A stretch of DNA of 36,921 nt from Mycobacterium nebraskense (GCF_002102255.1 NZ_LQPH01000111.1:1-36921); one strand, 5' to 3'. Positions 1 to 7,916 are shown, numbered from the stretch's first letter. Notes: generated by a model from the letters alone, not told the origin. Program-made: numbers and translations.

Positions 1-42
1 GCCACCGCATAGGATCATCAACGCAAGCGAGCGGAACCTATG

Positions 43-150
43 TCAGACCACTTTTACACCGCTCCTGGGACGCCACCCGGCGGCCATGAATCCGCGCCTG
101 GTGAGCCGCGTTTCCTCGAAGGGGGCGCCGCGTGTGGGTTGCACAGGCAT
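43..150 (-). pseudogene. Truncated ORF with Tat-like N-terminus (possible gene remnant)
   Basis: A 35-codon minus-strand ORF starts at an ATG (150-148) preceded by AGGAG six bases upstream, a good ribosome binding site. Its product contains LTRRGFMAAG near residues 16-25, which resembles the twin-arginine signal motif at the start of exported proteins. The frame then loses this character and stops at 45-43, before any hydrophobic h-region or mature domain. It lies on the same strand as, and downstream of, two frameshifted genes. I infer the 5' remnant of an exported-protein gene, but a chance ORF is possible. Nothing else recognisable is seen in bases 1-301. Confidence 0.3.
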
Positions 151-301
151 TGATCGCTCCTCGCGGTTTGCTCGACTCGTCTTCATGTCTTATATCGCGT
201 TCATGCGGTCTGCGGAGCGCAACTGATGGCACCAAAAGTTGGTTAGGAAGTCAATGGTGCGTGGTCGGGGGTCGCCCTCGACCAACGCCGTAAGTGCATG
301 A

Positions 302-1170
302 CTAGTGGGCGGGCTGGTAGATCCGCTGGGCCGATGCCGAAGCGATGCCGAGTTCAGCCGCGACCGTGTCGAGCGCGCGCTGGGCGATGTCGCGGTCCAC
401 CTGGCCGTCGGCGGTGAAGTGGGGACCGATGTAGTGCTCGTAGTGGCGCTGCAGTTCGGCGCGCGTCAGCCGGTTCAAGAACGACGCCATGTGTCCGATA
501 GCCAAATCGGGGCGGTCCGCCATCGTCTTCAGGGCACGCTGGTTGGCCCGCACCACGGCTTGCACCGCCGGGGCGTCGATCGGAAGGTAGGTCGGATCCA
601 CGGCGACCCCGACGGTGGGAATTTGGAGATGATCTCCCACCCAGGCCAGCGCGTGGAACCCTTCCTCCTCGGCGACCTGGTCGGGGTCAAGGGTGCTTCC
701 GACGTACGCCGCATCGATCGATTTATCCCGCAGCTTTCGTAAATCCATCTGGTAGTCGCCGGGCGCGCGCGCACCACACACTCGAGGTCGTGGTCGGGGT
801 CAAGGCCGTGCCGGCGTAGCACGATCCGTGCGAAGCAGCCGGGGGCGGTGTGCGGCGCATGAACCGCGAGCCGGCGTCCCCGAAGGTCCGCCATGGATGT
901 CACCCCGGCGCCGCCGAGGAACCAGAACAACGGACGGTGGGTATTGACGCTCAGCACCGTCCATTCGATGCCATCAGTCAAGCGCGATAGCAGGGCCCGG
1001 CCGAGCCCGATAGTGGCACACGAGCGCAGACGCTCTGTGTCCCAGCAGATTCCGTCTCTGACGGCGACGTGGACACCTTCGGCTTCGAAGTAGCCCTCCT
1101 GGTCGGCGACATAGGCGACCAGTTCTTCGTGAATACCACGCTCGACATACGCCAGGTCGATCGTGTGCAT
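302..1170 (-). pseudogene. NMT1/SsuA-like periplasmic-binding-fold protein, frameshifted
   Basis: Two minus-strand frames overlap and together make one protein resembling the NMT1/THI5/SsuA-like substrate-binding family. The N-terminal part runs from the ATG at 1170 to about 770 (IDLAYVERGIHEEL, then SMADLRGRRLAVHAP, the usual step leading into the ligand-binding lobe). The C-terminal part runs from about 770 to the stop at 302 (KLRDKSIDAAYVG, then a helical tail). The frames change inside a run of alternating G and C at about 760-771. Removing one GC unit gives a continuous 288-residue protein. There is no signal peptide, so it may be a cytosolic ligand-binding or dihydroxyphthalate-decarboxylase-like member rather than a transporter lipoprotein. 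The start lies 9 bases past the restored stop of the upstream SDR. Either a recent inactivation or a sequencing/assembly slip. Confidence 0.75.
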
Positions 1171-1178
1171 GGTCCGCT

Positions 1179-1920
1179 TTAATCCATCGCGAGGCCGCCA
1201 TTGACCGGCAGATAGTGTCCGGTGGTGAAACCGGAGTTATCACTCGCCAAGAACGCGATCGTGTGAGCCACCTCTTCCGGCGTTACCAGTCGTCCCATCG
1301 GTGCGGCCTCCGAGCTGACGCATCCGCTCCGACGTGAGTTGCTCGGTCACCGTTGTTCCGCTCACGGTGGCTGGTGCGACGAGGTTAGCGGTGATCCCGT
1401 GCGGTGCGAGCTCGAGTGCAACATATCGGACGAACTGGTCCAGGGCCGCCTTCGCTGTGCCCAACGCGATCATGCCGTCGCGGGTACGCCGGGACAGTCC
1501 AGTAGTGAGAAAAATAAGGCGGCCGTAACCCCGGGAAATCATCTCCGGCACAACGGCCTTCGTCAGCGAGTACGCAGCACGCAGCTCTGCGTCCAGCTTG
1601 CCGCCGAGCTGTTCCCAGGCGAGGTCGGCGAACGAGGTGACGGCGAACGGTATCAACGCGTTGTGCACCAGCACGTCGACCCCGCCCCAGCGTTGGGTGA
1701 TTTCGTCGGCCATAGCAGAGACGTCACCGGGCACGGTGACATCGGCCCGGATGGCGACGGCTACGCCGCCGGCCGCGGTGATGCCGGCAACCACCTCCTC
1801 CGCCTGCGGGCCGCTGGCGCGATGGTTGACCACCACCCGGAATCCGTCCTCAGCGAGGACCCGCGCGGTCGCCGCACCGATTCCCCGGCTGGCTCCGGTG
1901 ATCAACGCAACTCGTGGCAT
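1179..1920 (-). pseudogene. SDR-family protein, frameshifted near the C-terminus and lacking the catalytic Tyr
   Basis: The frame from the ATG at 1920 encodes a classical SDR fold. It has TGASRGIG at residues 8-15 for the dinucleotide and a helix-rich core. From about position 1310 it drifts into an unrelated tail ending at 1240. The expected C-terminus ([20 protein letters not shown], then HYLPVNGG) is present in the next frame and stops at 1179. Removing one G from a GG at 1307-1313 joins the frames into about 246 residues. Two active-site oddities are independent of the frameshift. The NNAG motif reads HNAL (86-89). The YxxxK pair reads L153-GTA-K157, with no Tyr at the FabI spacing either. 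The protein may therefore have been a non-canonical SDR before it broke. It is cotranscribed with the NmrA-like gene upstream and the binding-fold gene downstream. Confidence 0.75.
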
Positions 1921-1952
1921 CAGTGCCGACCCCCTCGGCTCCTTCCGGACGC

Positions 1953-2720
1953 CTAATGTGCACTGCTGGAAGTCTGAGCGGCCTTCCAGTCGCTGAATTT
2001 GGTGGGGTAGATCGTCGGGTCTTCGCCGTAGGTGGGAACGATGTTGTGGTCGTCGAGCACCGCGCCGTAGTAGGGGGCTGTAGGGTCGGTCACGACCTGG
2101 CGTGCATCGCCGTCTGCCTGAAGGCTGGCGCGGGCGAAGTCGTCCATGCCCAGCTTTTCGGGGCCGGCGATGTTGGTGACGCCGTTGGTCGGATTGCCGG
2201 TCGTCGCGCGGGTGACGGCCGTCGCGACATCCTCTGTGGCGATGGGCTGGAACGCCGCATGCGGCAGGCGAACCGTGTCGCCGTCGGTTGCGGAATCGGC
2301 TATCCCGCTGACGAATTCGAATAATTGAGTCGCCCGCACGATGGAATATGGCTGTCCCGATTCCTCGATCAGCTTCTCCTGGGCAACCTTGGCCCGCATG
2401 TAGCCGCTCTCCTGGGTACGGTCGGCACCCACGATCGAAAGCGCGACGTGGTGCCGCACCCCGGCGGCGCGCTCCGCGGCGAGAAGGTTTTTGGTCGATG
2501 TGGTGAAGAAGTTCAGGACATCGTCGTCGGCCCAGGACGGCGAGTTGGAGACGTCCACAACCGTGTCGACACCCGCCACGGCTTCGGCGAGACCTTGGCC
2601 GGTCACAGAGTCGACGCCCGAGCGAGGTGAGGCTGAGACCGCCTCATGGCCCAGCTCCGTCAGATTGGCGATGACCTGCGAGCCGATGAGTCCGCTCCCC
2701 CCGATAACCAATACCTTCAT
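1953..2720 (-). CDS. NmrA-like atypical SDR, NAD(P)-binding protein
   Basis: A 255-residue protein of the NAD(P)H-binding/NmrA-like extended SDR group. The N-terminus MKVLVIGGSGLIGSQ carries the GxxGxxG dinucleotide loop. Further on, VDVSNSPSW and the run YMRAKVAQEKLIEESGQPYSIVR match the Y-x3-K-like region and the usual GLPYTILR step of this family. Members are often small redox sensors or quinone/flavin-type reductases; the substrate here is unknown. A longer frame begins at 2759, but the ATG at 2720 has GGGAGG eight bases upstream and opens directly with the Rossmann strand, so it is preferred. It is divergent from the SDR at 2879 and shares the intergenic region holding operator 2830-2851, so it may belong to the same regulon. 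It heads the minus-strand run that includes two broken genes. Confidence 0.8.
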   Translation of the reverse strand: MKVLVIGGSGLIGSQVIANLTELGHEAVSASPRSGVDSVTGQGLAEAVAGVDTVVDVSNSPSWADDDVLNFFTTSTKNLLAAERAAGVRHHVALSIVGADRTQESGYMRAKVAQEKLIEESGQPYSIVRATQLFEFVSGIADSATDGDTVRLPHAAFQPIATEDVATAVTRATTGNPTNGVTNIAGPEKLGMDDFARASLQADGDARQVVTDPTAPYYGAVLDDHNIVPTYGEDPTIYPTKFSDWKAAQTSSSAH

Positions 2721-2829
2721 TGTTAACCCTCCCGAGTACAGAACTGGCGGATTCAGCATCCCACTACTGCTCGAACGATTGAAGGCAGGGGAAATGAATG
2801 GGTATACCGCCGAGTCGTCCCCGGCTGCC

Positions 2830-2851
2830 TTAAATCAACTGCTTGACTTAA
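2830..2851. promoter_or_regulatory. Site A operator, copy 1 (TetR-type inverted repeat)
   Basis: Inverted repeat with arms TTAAATCAA (2830-2838) and TTGACTTAA (2843-2851) separated by CTGC. The arms are complementary at eight of nine positions. The same 22-bp site recurs at 4513-4534, in front of the TetR gene at 4561, with only the spacer changed. It lies between divergent genes (NmrA-like at 2720, SDR at 2879) and overlaps the putative -35 box of the SDR. I infer that the TetR protein at 4561 binds here. Confidence 0.75.
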
Positions 2852-2872
2852 TGCGCGCGACCCCGATTAACT
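2843..2872 (+). promoter_or_regulatory. Putative promoter of the SDR at 2879, possibly leaderless
   Basis: TTGACT (2843-2848) serves as a -35 box inside operator site A, and TTAACT (2867-2872) as a weak -10 box with an 18-bp spacer. The GTG start begins seven bases after the -10 box, about where transcription should start, and no ribosome binding site precedes it. The promoter at 4526-4554 has the same geometry. Confidence 0.5.
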
Positions 2873-2878
2873 CGTCGG

Positions 2879-3697
2879 GTGGTCAACGAATTGGATGGCA
2901 AGGTTGCCATCGTCACCGGCGGTGCGTCCGGCATCGGTCGCGGAATAGTGGAACGATTTCTGGCCGAGGGGGCGCGGGTCGTCATCGCCGACATCGAGGC
3001 GGGCCGGGGCGAGGAGTTGGCCGCCACATTGGGTGCCGACGCCCTGTTCCGGCAGACGGACGTCTCCGATCCCGAACAGGTCGGGGCGCTGGTCGCCACC
3101 ACCGTCGAGAAGTTCGGTGGTCTGCACGTCATGGTGAACAACGCCGGAATTTCGAGCCCCCTGCGCCGACTGCTGGACGACGACCTCGCCGATTTCCACC
3201 GGGTGATGGGGGTCAACGTGCTCGGCGTGATGGCCGGCACCCGAGATGCCGCCCGTCACATGGCCGAAAGCGGTGGCGGTTCGATCATCAACCTGACGTC
3301 GATCGGCGGCATCCAGGCGGGCGGCGGGGTGATGATCTACCGGGCATCGAAAGCCGCGGTCATCCAGTTCACCAAGTCCGCGGCAATTGAGCTGGCGCGC
3401 TACGAGGTTCGGGTCAACGCCATCGCGCCGGGCAGCATCCCCACGCCCATCCTGGCGTCGTCGGCGGTCGACGTGGACCCTGATGAGCTGGCGCGTTTCG
3501 AGGCTCGGATTCGCGAGGGGATGCGTGACGACCGGCCGCTGAAGCGGGAGGGCACGCCCGACGACGTTGCCGAGGCGGCGCTGTACTTCGCCACCGATCG
3601 GTCCCGCTATGTCACCGGAACCGTGCTACCGGTAGACGGGGGGACCTCCGCCGGTAAGGTGATCCGCCCCCGCAAAGAGTCGCGTAAGAGCGACTGA
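2879..3697 (+). CDS. SDR-family NAD(P)-dependent oxidoreductase
   Basis: A complete 272-residue classical SDR, a cytosolic alcohol/ketone dehydrogenase. It has TGGASGIG at residues 13-20, D61 after the fourth strand, NNAG at 87-90, catalytic S141 and Y154-x3-K158, and a C-terminal PVDGG. The Asp at the end of strand 2 (VVIADIE) suggests NAD rather than NADP. The C-terminus ends in a basic tail (KVIRPRKESRKSD). GTG at 2879 is chosen because the Rossmann strand starts six residues later and a -10-like hexamer lies at leaderless distance. It stands alone on the plus strand, with PAS gene 3708-4364 converging on its 3' end. Operator site A links it to the TetR/P450 operon at 4561. The substrate is unknown; a hydroxyl introduced by the nearby P450 is a fair guess. 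Confidence 0.88.
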   Translation: MVNELDGKVAIVTGGASGIGRGIVERFLAEGARVVIADIEAGRGEELAATLGADALFRQTDVSDPEQVGALVATTVEKFGGLHVMVNNAGISSPLRRLLDDDLADFHRVMGVNVLGVMAGTRDAARHMAESGGGSIINLTSIGGIQAGGGVMIYRASKAAVIQFTKSAAIELARYEVRVNAIAPGSIPTPILASSAVDVDPDELARFEARIREGMRDDRPLKREGTPDDVAEAALYFATDRSRYVTGTVLPVDGGTSAGKVIRPRKESRKSD

Positions 3698-3707
3698 GGG
3701 GTGGGCG

Positions 3708-4364
3708 TCAGAGCCCTTCGGCGGGATGTCCGGCATGGGTTTCCAGCCGTAGCTTGGCCAGCGCCTCGGCGCGCTCAAGGTCTTGCACGCCAGCGCTTTC
3801 CATGATCACGCTGTGGGAATGCGTCAGCACGCTGAGCACCGCCTCGTTGGGGAGGTCGGGGAACTGGCGCCCCAGCGCCTCGGCCGCCCTTCTCAACTCG
3901 AAGAGTTTGGGGTACGCGCGCTCCGCGGGCGTCGGCGGCACGACGCGGGTGACATCCTGGGCGTGCTGCAGCACGGCGATCGTCTTCTTGCCGTCTTTGA
4001 TCGGGGAATTCATCGGCGTCCACACCTTGTAGATGAACTCGCCCGGATTTTGCCAGTCGGGAATGTCGTAACGCTGCACCCCCAGCCAATGCCGGACGCC
4101 TCGGCGAAAAACCAACTCCAGTGACGCGGAGACGTTGGCCACGCCGTCCGCTTCCGGATCGGCGGGGTTGTCCGGGAAGACGTCGAACAGCTGGCGCCCG
4201 AGCATGCCTTCCCGCGGGTGCCCTGACACGCGTTCGCATGCGGCGTTCACCGCTCGGATCCGCCAGTCAGCATCGGCCAACAGGTACGGCGCCCATTTCG
4301 ACTGAAACCACGCGGATCCTTCGATGGCCGATACCCGGTTGGCTGACAACACGCCTACCCCCAC
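3708..4364 (-). CDS. PAS-domain protein without a recognisable output domain
   Basis: A 218-residue cytosolic protein. Residues about 15-125 look like one PAS fold: WAPYLLADADWRIRAVNAACERVSG is the typical PAS opening, followed by MLGRQLFDVFPDN and a later strand region (FIYKVWTPMNSPI, then IAVLQHAQDVT). The rest, about 130-218, is helical (AERAYPKLFELRRAAEAL, then AVLSVLTHSHSVIMES). It resembles no kinase, GGDEF, ANTAR or HTH output domain that I recognise. It ends ten bases from the SDR at 2879-3697, which converges on it. It is divergent from the TetR gene at 4561, with operator A copy 2 between them. It could sense a ligand or a redox/haem state for this cluster, or act through a partner protein; both are inference. 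Confidence 0.75.
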   Translation of the reverse strand: MGVGVLSANRVSAIEGSAWFQSKWAPYLLADADWRIRAVNAACERVSGHPREGMLGRQLFDVFPDNPADPEADGVANVSASLELVFRRGVRHWLGVQRYDIPDWQNPGEFIYKVWTPMNSPIKDGKKTIAVLQHAQDVTRVVPPTPAERAYPKLFELRRAAEALGRQFPDLPNEAVLSVLTHSHSVIMESAGVQDLERAEALAKLRLETHAGHPAEGL

Positions 4365-4512
4365 CGATGTTCACCGTCCTGACACCGTCACGTCGCCGCC
4401 GAGCAACAAGCCATCCTGACCCACCGGGGATGAGGCTGGCGAGGGACCTTTGTCACCCGCTGTCTGCCATGTGACACCGAAGCGACGGCTCACTGGCCGA
4501 TGCGGTCCTGAA

Positions 4513-4534
4513 TTAAATCAATCGCTTGACTTAA
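4513..4534. promoter_or_regulatory. Site A operator, copy 2 (TetR-type inverted repeat)
   Basis: Arms TTAAATCAA (4513-4521) and TTGACTTAA (4526-4534) are separated by TCGC. Both arms are identical to copy 1 at 2830-2851. The site lies 26 bases before the TetR start at 4561 and overlaps its putative -35 box, as expected for autorepression. It would also affect the divergent PAS gene (start 4364). Confidence 0.78.
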
Positions 4535-4554
4535 TCGTTGGGGCGCGGTTGACT
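4526..4554 (+). promoter_or_regulatory. Putative promoter of the TetR/P450 operon, possibly leaderless
   Basis: TTGACT (4526-4531) and TTGACT (4549-4554) sit 17 bp apart as -35 and weak -10 boxes. The GTG at 4561 starts seven bases after the -10 box and has no ribosome binding site. This matches the layout at 2843-2879 and places the initiating base at or near the start codon. Confidence 0.5.
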
Positions 4555-4560
4555 GACCGG

Positions 4561-5226
4561 GTGACCACCATCGGCCGGACCGTTCGCACGGAGCGGGCCA
4601 GTTCCACCCAGGAAGCGATCCTGGTTGCGGCCGAGCGGTTGTACGCCGAGCACGGAATGTTCGCGGTCTCGAACCGGCAGGTGAGCGAGGCCGCCGGCCA
4701 GGGCAACAACGCCGCGGTGGGCTACCACTTCGGCACCAAGGCCGACCTGGTGCGGGCGATCGAACACAAGCACCGCGGGCCGGTCGAGCAGCTGCGTGAG
4801 CAGATGGTGGCCGAGCTGGTCGACTCGGGCGGCTCCCCCGGGATGAGGGATTGGGTGGCCTGCCTGGTGCGGCCGCTCACCGATCATCTGGAGGAGCTCG
4901 GCAATCCCACCTGGTACGCGCGTTTTGCGGCCCAGGCGATGACCGATCCCGCGTACTACAACATCATCGTCAAGGGCGCTCTCAGCTCGCCGTCCCTGGT
5001 TCAGGTTGTCGAGGGCATCAACCGCTGCCTGCCCGACCTGCCGGCCGAAGTTCATTTCGAGCGAAACATCATGGCCCGCAACCTGTTGATGCACACCTGC
5101 GCCGATCGGGAACGTGCGCTTGCCGCGGGCGCCTCGCCACCCCAGCGTTCCTGGCGGGCCGCCGCATCAGGTCTCATCGATGCGATCGTGGGCATGTGGC
5201 TGGCGCCCGTCACGCCGTACGAGTGA
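4561..5226 (+). CDS. TetR-family transcriptional regulator, first gene of the P450 operon
   Basis: A 221-residue TetR-family protein. The N-terminal helix-turn-helix spans about residues 15-65: STQEAILVAAERLYAEHGMF, then RQVSEAAGQGNNAAVGYHFGTKADLVRAI, where AVGYHFGTK is the recognition-helix end that defines the family. The remainder is a helical ligand-binding and dimerisation domain. The frame is open from 4450, but that would place operator A inside the coding region, so GTG 4561 is chosen. The ferredoxin at 5238 follows after 11 bases, making this the first gene of a ten-gene operon. It is the obvious candidate to bind site A at its own promoter and at 2830-2851. The ligand is unknown, possibly the pathway substrate or an acyl-CoA. 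Confidence 0.88.
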   Translation: MTTIGRTVRTERASSTQEAILVAAERLYAEHGMFAVSNRQVSEAAGQGNNAAVGYHFGTKADLVRAIEHKHRGPVEQLREQMVAELVDSGGSPGMRDWVACLVRPLTDHLEELGNPTWYARFAAQAMTDPAYYNIIVKGALSSPSLVQVVEGINRCLPDLPAEVHFERNIMARNLLMHTCADRERALAAGASPPQRSWRAAASGLIDAIVGMWLAPVTPYE

Positions 5227-5237
5227 AAGATCTGCAG

Positions 5238-5432
5238 ATGAAAGTGACTGTCGACCAGGACGTTTGCGCCTCGTCGGGTAACTGCGTGCTGAATGCGCCC
5301 GAGGTGTTCGACCAGCGCGACGAGGACGGTGTCGTGGTTCTGCTCAACCCCAATCCGTCGGCCGAACAGGCCGAGGGCGCACGGCGAGCGGCCGCGGCGT
5401 GCCCCGCACTGGCCATTCACATCGAGGAATGA
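5238..5432 (+). CDS. [3Fe-4S]-type ferredoxin
   Basis: A 64-residue ferredoxin. C10 and C16 (CASSGNC) plus C55 followed by Pro are the three cluster ligands of the single-cluster actinobacterial type. The second Cys of a [4Fe-4S] CxxCxxC motif is missing, which points to a [3Fe-4S] cluster. Such proteins carry electrons from a reductase to a cytochrome P450. The P450 gene starts six bases downstream, so this is very likely its redox partner. No ferredoxin reductase gene is seen in the window, so the reductase must be encoded elsewhere. The ATG at 5238 gives the usual MKVTVD start. Confidence 0.9.
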   Translation: MKVTVDQDVCASSGNCVLNAPEVFDQRDEDGVVVLLNPNPSAEQAEGARRAAAACPALAIHIEE

Positions 5433-5437
5433 GAAAG

Positions 5438-6685
5438 ATGTCAGAAGCGCTGACGAACACTTCCGCGGCCGAGGCGGCTGCAGAGATACCGGACTATCCG
5501 ATGCCGAGGGAAGCGCGCTGCCCCTTCGCCCCGCCGCCGGGTGTCATGGCGCTGGCCGAAGAGCGACCGCTGTCGCGAGTCCGGATTTGGGACGGCAGCA
5601 CACCGTGGCTCATCACCGGCTATGAGCAAGTGCGGGAGCTGTTCTCGGATTCGCGAGTCAGCGTTGACGACCGGGTGCCCGGGTTTCCGCACTGGAATGC
5701 GGGCATGTTGTCCACGGTGCAAAAGCGTCCGCGGTCGGTCTTCACCGCCGACGGGGAAGAGCACACCCGATTCCGGCGCATGTTGTCGAAACCTTTCACG
5801 TTCAAGCGCGTTGAGGGCCTGCGCCCGACCATCCAGCAGGTCACCGACGACCACATCGACGCCATGCTGGCCGGACCTCAACCCGCCGACGTGGTCACCG
5901 CGTTGGCGTTGCCGGTCCCGTCACTGGTGATCAGCCAGCTGCTCGGGGTTCCGTACGAAGACGCCGACATGTTCCAGCACCACGCGAACGTCGGTCTCGC
6001 GCGTTACGCGACGGGCGAAGACACCGTCAAAGGCGCCATGACCCTGAATAAGTACCTGGCCCAGCTGGTCGAGGCCAAGATGGAAAACCCCGCTGAGGAC
6101 GCGGTTTCCGACCTCGCCGAGCGGGTGAAGGCGGGCGAACTGAGCGTGAAGGAGGCGGCTCAGCTGGGCACCGGGCTCTTGATCGCCGGACACGAGACCA
6201 CCTCGAACATGATCGGCCTCGGGGTGCTCGCCCTGCTGGTGAACCCGGACCAGTTGGCCGTCATTCGCGAGGCGGAGGACCCCAAGGTTGTCGCCAGCGC
6301 GGTCGAAGAACTGTTGCGCTACCTGAGCATCATTCAAAACGGGCAGCGCCGCGTCGCGCTCGAAGACATCCATATCGCCGGGGAAACGATCCGCGCCGGC
6401 GAAGGTATCATCATCGACTTGGCCCCGGCCAACTGGGATCCGCACGCATTCCCCGAACCGGACCGGCTGTACCTGCATCGCTCGGGGGCCGACCGCAACG
6501 TCGCCTTCGGATACGGCCGGCATCAGTGCGTGGGGCAGCAGCTCGCCCGCGCCGAGCTGCAAATCGTCTACCGCACCCTGTTTCGCCGTGTCCCGACGCT
6601 CGAACTGGCCATCCCCCTCGAGGACGTGCCCTTCAAAGACGACCGACTCGCCTACGGCGTCTACGAACTTCCGGTGACCTGGTAG
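5438..6685 (+). CDS. Cytochrome P450 (first of three)
   Basis: A 415-residue soluble bacterial P450 monooxygenase. Marks of the family are the I-helix oxygen-binding segment AGHETTS (250-256), the K-helix ExxR at E291-LL-R294 and the haem loop FGYGRHQC with the thiolate ligand C364. It would insert one oxygen atom from O2 into the substrate, using electrons from the adjacent ferredoxin. The frame opens upstream at 5399, but the ATG at 5438 is just past the ferredoxin stop and leaves the normal N-terminus. Amidohydrolase 6731 follows 45 bases later. I do not assign a CYP family number. The substrate is unknown; the neighbouring CoA-dependent genes favour a hydrophobic carboxylic acid or terpenoid-like compound (inference). 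Confidence 0.93.
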   Translation: MSEALTNTSAAEAAAEIPDYPMPREARCPFAPPPGVMALAEERPLSRVRIWDGSTPWLITGYEQVRELFSDSRVSVDDRVPGFPHWNAGMLSTVQKRPRSVFTADGEEHTRFRRMLSKPFTFKRVEGLRPTIQQVTDDHIDAMLAGPQPADVVTALALPVPSLVISQLLGVPYEDADMFQHHANVGLARYATGEDTVKGAMTLNKYLAQLVEAKMENPAEDAVSDLAERVKAGELSVKEAAQLGTGLLIAGHETTSNMIGLGVLALLVNPDQLAVIREAEDPKVVASAVEELLRYLSIIQNGQRRVALEDIHIAGETIRAGEGIIIDLAPANWDPHAFPEPDRLYLHRSGADRNVAFGYGRHQCVGQQLARAELQIVYRTLFRRVPTLELAIPLEDVPFKDDRLAYGVYELPVTW

Positions 6686-6730
6686 CCCCCAGGTCGCTAC
6701 TCTCAAAATGCCGATCCGAATGGAGGGTCA

Positions 6731-7906
6731 ATGATGACGACTCAAACAAGCCCGGTTTCGCTTTACCCGCCTGGAGGCTTCGGTGCCCCGAAGGATCGCC
6801 GCGGTCACGCCTCGGGCGCGGACATCGGCCTGCCGGCGGGCACCGTCGTGTTCTCCGCGGACAACCACATCTCGCTGGCGGACGACATTTTCTACCAACG
6901 CTTTCCGGACGACCTCAAGGACAAGGCGCCGCGGATCTGGTACGAGGACGGCGCCTATCAGGTCGGCCGCAAGGGGCAGTCGTTCCTGCCGGGTGACTTC
7001 AGTGCGGTGCTCATGCAATACGACGACCTGCCCGGGGCGGCGAGCACCAACATCGAGGCCCGCATCCAGGAACTGCATGACGACGGCGTCGACAAAGAAT
7101 TGGCCTTCCCCAACGCGGTTTTGGCGCTCTTTCACTACCCGGACAAGAACCTCCGCGAACTCGCATTCCGGATCTACAACGAGTACATCGCCGAGCTGCA
7201 GGAGCGCTCCAACGGCCACTTCTACGGCGCCGGGCTGATCAACTGGTGGGACCCGCAGGGCACGCGCAAGACCCTGGAAGAGCTGAAGTCCTTGGGTCTC
7301 AAGACTTTCCTGATGCCCCTGAATCCTGGCAAGGGCGACGACGGCAATCCGATCGACTACTCCAGCACGTCCATGAGGCCGGTTTGGGACGAGATCGAGG
7401 CCGCCGGTCTTCCCGTCACGCACCATATCGGGGAAACGCCGCCAAAAAGCCCGACCGAGTTCAACAGCGTCGTCGTCGGGATGATGATCAACATCGACGG
7501 TTTCCGGGAGACGTTCTCCAAGTATATCTTTGGCGGAATCCTCGATGACCACCCGGGTCTGCGGATCGGTTGGTTCGAGGGTGGCATCGCCTGGGTCCCG
7601 TGGGCGCTGCAGGACGCCGAACACCTGGTCGCGTCCTACCAGCACATGTTCAACCGCCCGTTGCAGCACGACGTGCGGTACTACTGGGACAACCACATGA
7701 GCGCGTCGTTCATGGTTGACCCGCTCGGCCTGCAGTTGATCGACAAGATCGGTGTAGACAAGGTCATGTGGTCCAGCGATTACCCGCACAACGAAAGCAC
7801 CTACGGCTATTCCGAAAAGTCGCTGGCCGCCGTCGTCGACGCCGTCGGGCCCGCGGACGCCGCGAAGATCGTGAGCGGCAACGTCACGAAGTTCCTGGGC
7901 CTGTAG
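6731..7906 (+). CDS. Amidohydrolase_2 family (COG2159) metal-dependent hydrolase/decarboxylase
   Basis: A 391-residue TIM-barrel protein of the amidohydrolase_2 group, which includes the ACMSD- and LigW-type decarboxylases. Visible metal-site candidates are FSADNH (D44, H46) at the first strand, THHIGE (H231/H232) in the barrel and SSDYPH (D350, H353) at the eighth strand. The first motif is DxH rather than the common HxH, as in the paralogue at 25089-26387. Members cleave C-C or C-N bonds of ring-derived carboxylates. The ATG-ATG start at 6731 follows GGAGG. It lies between the P450 and the M24 pair in one operon, with 10 bases to the next gene. The exact reaction is not determinable; decarboxylation or hydrolytic ring cleavage are both open. 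Confidence 0.85.
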   Translation: MMTTQTSPVSLYPPGGFGAPKDRRGHASGADIGLPAGTVVFSADNHISLADDIFYQRFPDDLKDKAPRIWYEDGAYQVGRKGQSFLPGDFSAVLMQYDDLPGAASTNIEARIQELHDDGVDKELAFPNAVLALFHYPDKNLRELAFRIYNEYIAELQERSNGHFYGAGLINWWDPQGTRKTLEELKSLGLKTFLMPLNPGKGDDGNPIDYSSTSMRPVWDEIEAAGLPVTHHIGETPPKSPTEFNSVVVGMMINIDGFRETFSKYIFGGILDDHPGLRIGWFEGGIAWVPWALQDAEHLVASYQHMFNRPLQHDVRYYWDNHMSASFMVDPLGLQLIDKIGVDKVMWSSDYPHNESTYGYSEKSLAAVVDAVGPADAAKIVSGNVTKFLGL

Positions 7907-7916
7907 GGATGGTCCG

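Noticed and set aside
38..235. Minus-strand frame of 65 codons at the left end
   Set aside because: Arg/His-rich shadow-like sequence; the overlapping 43-150 ORF has a better start site.
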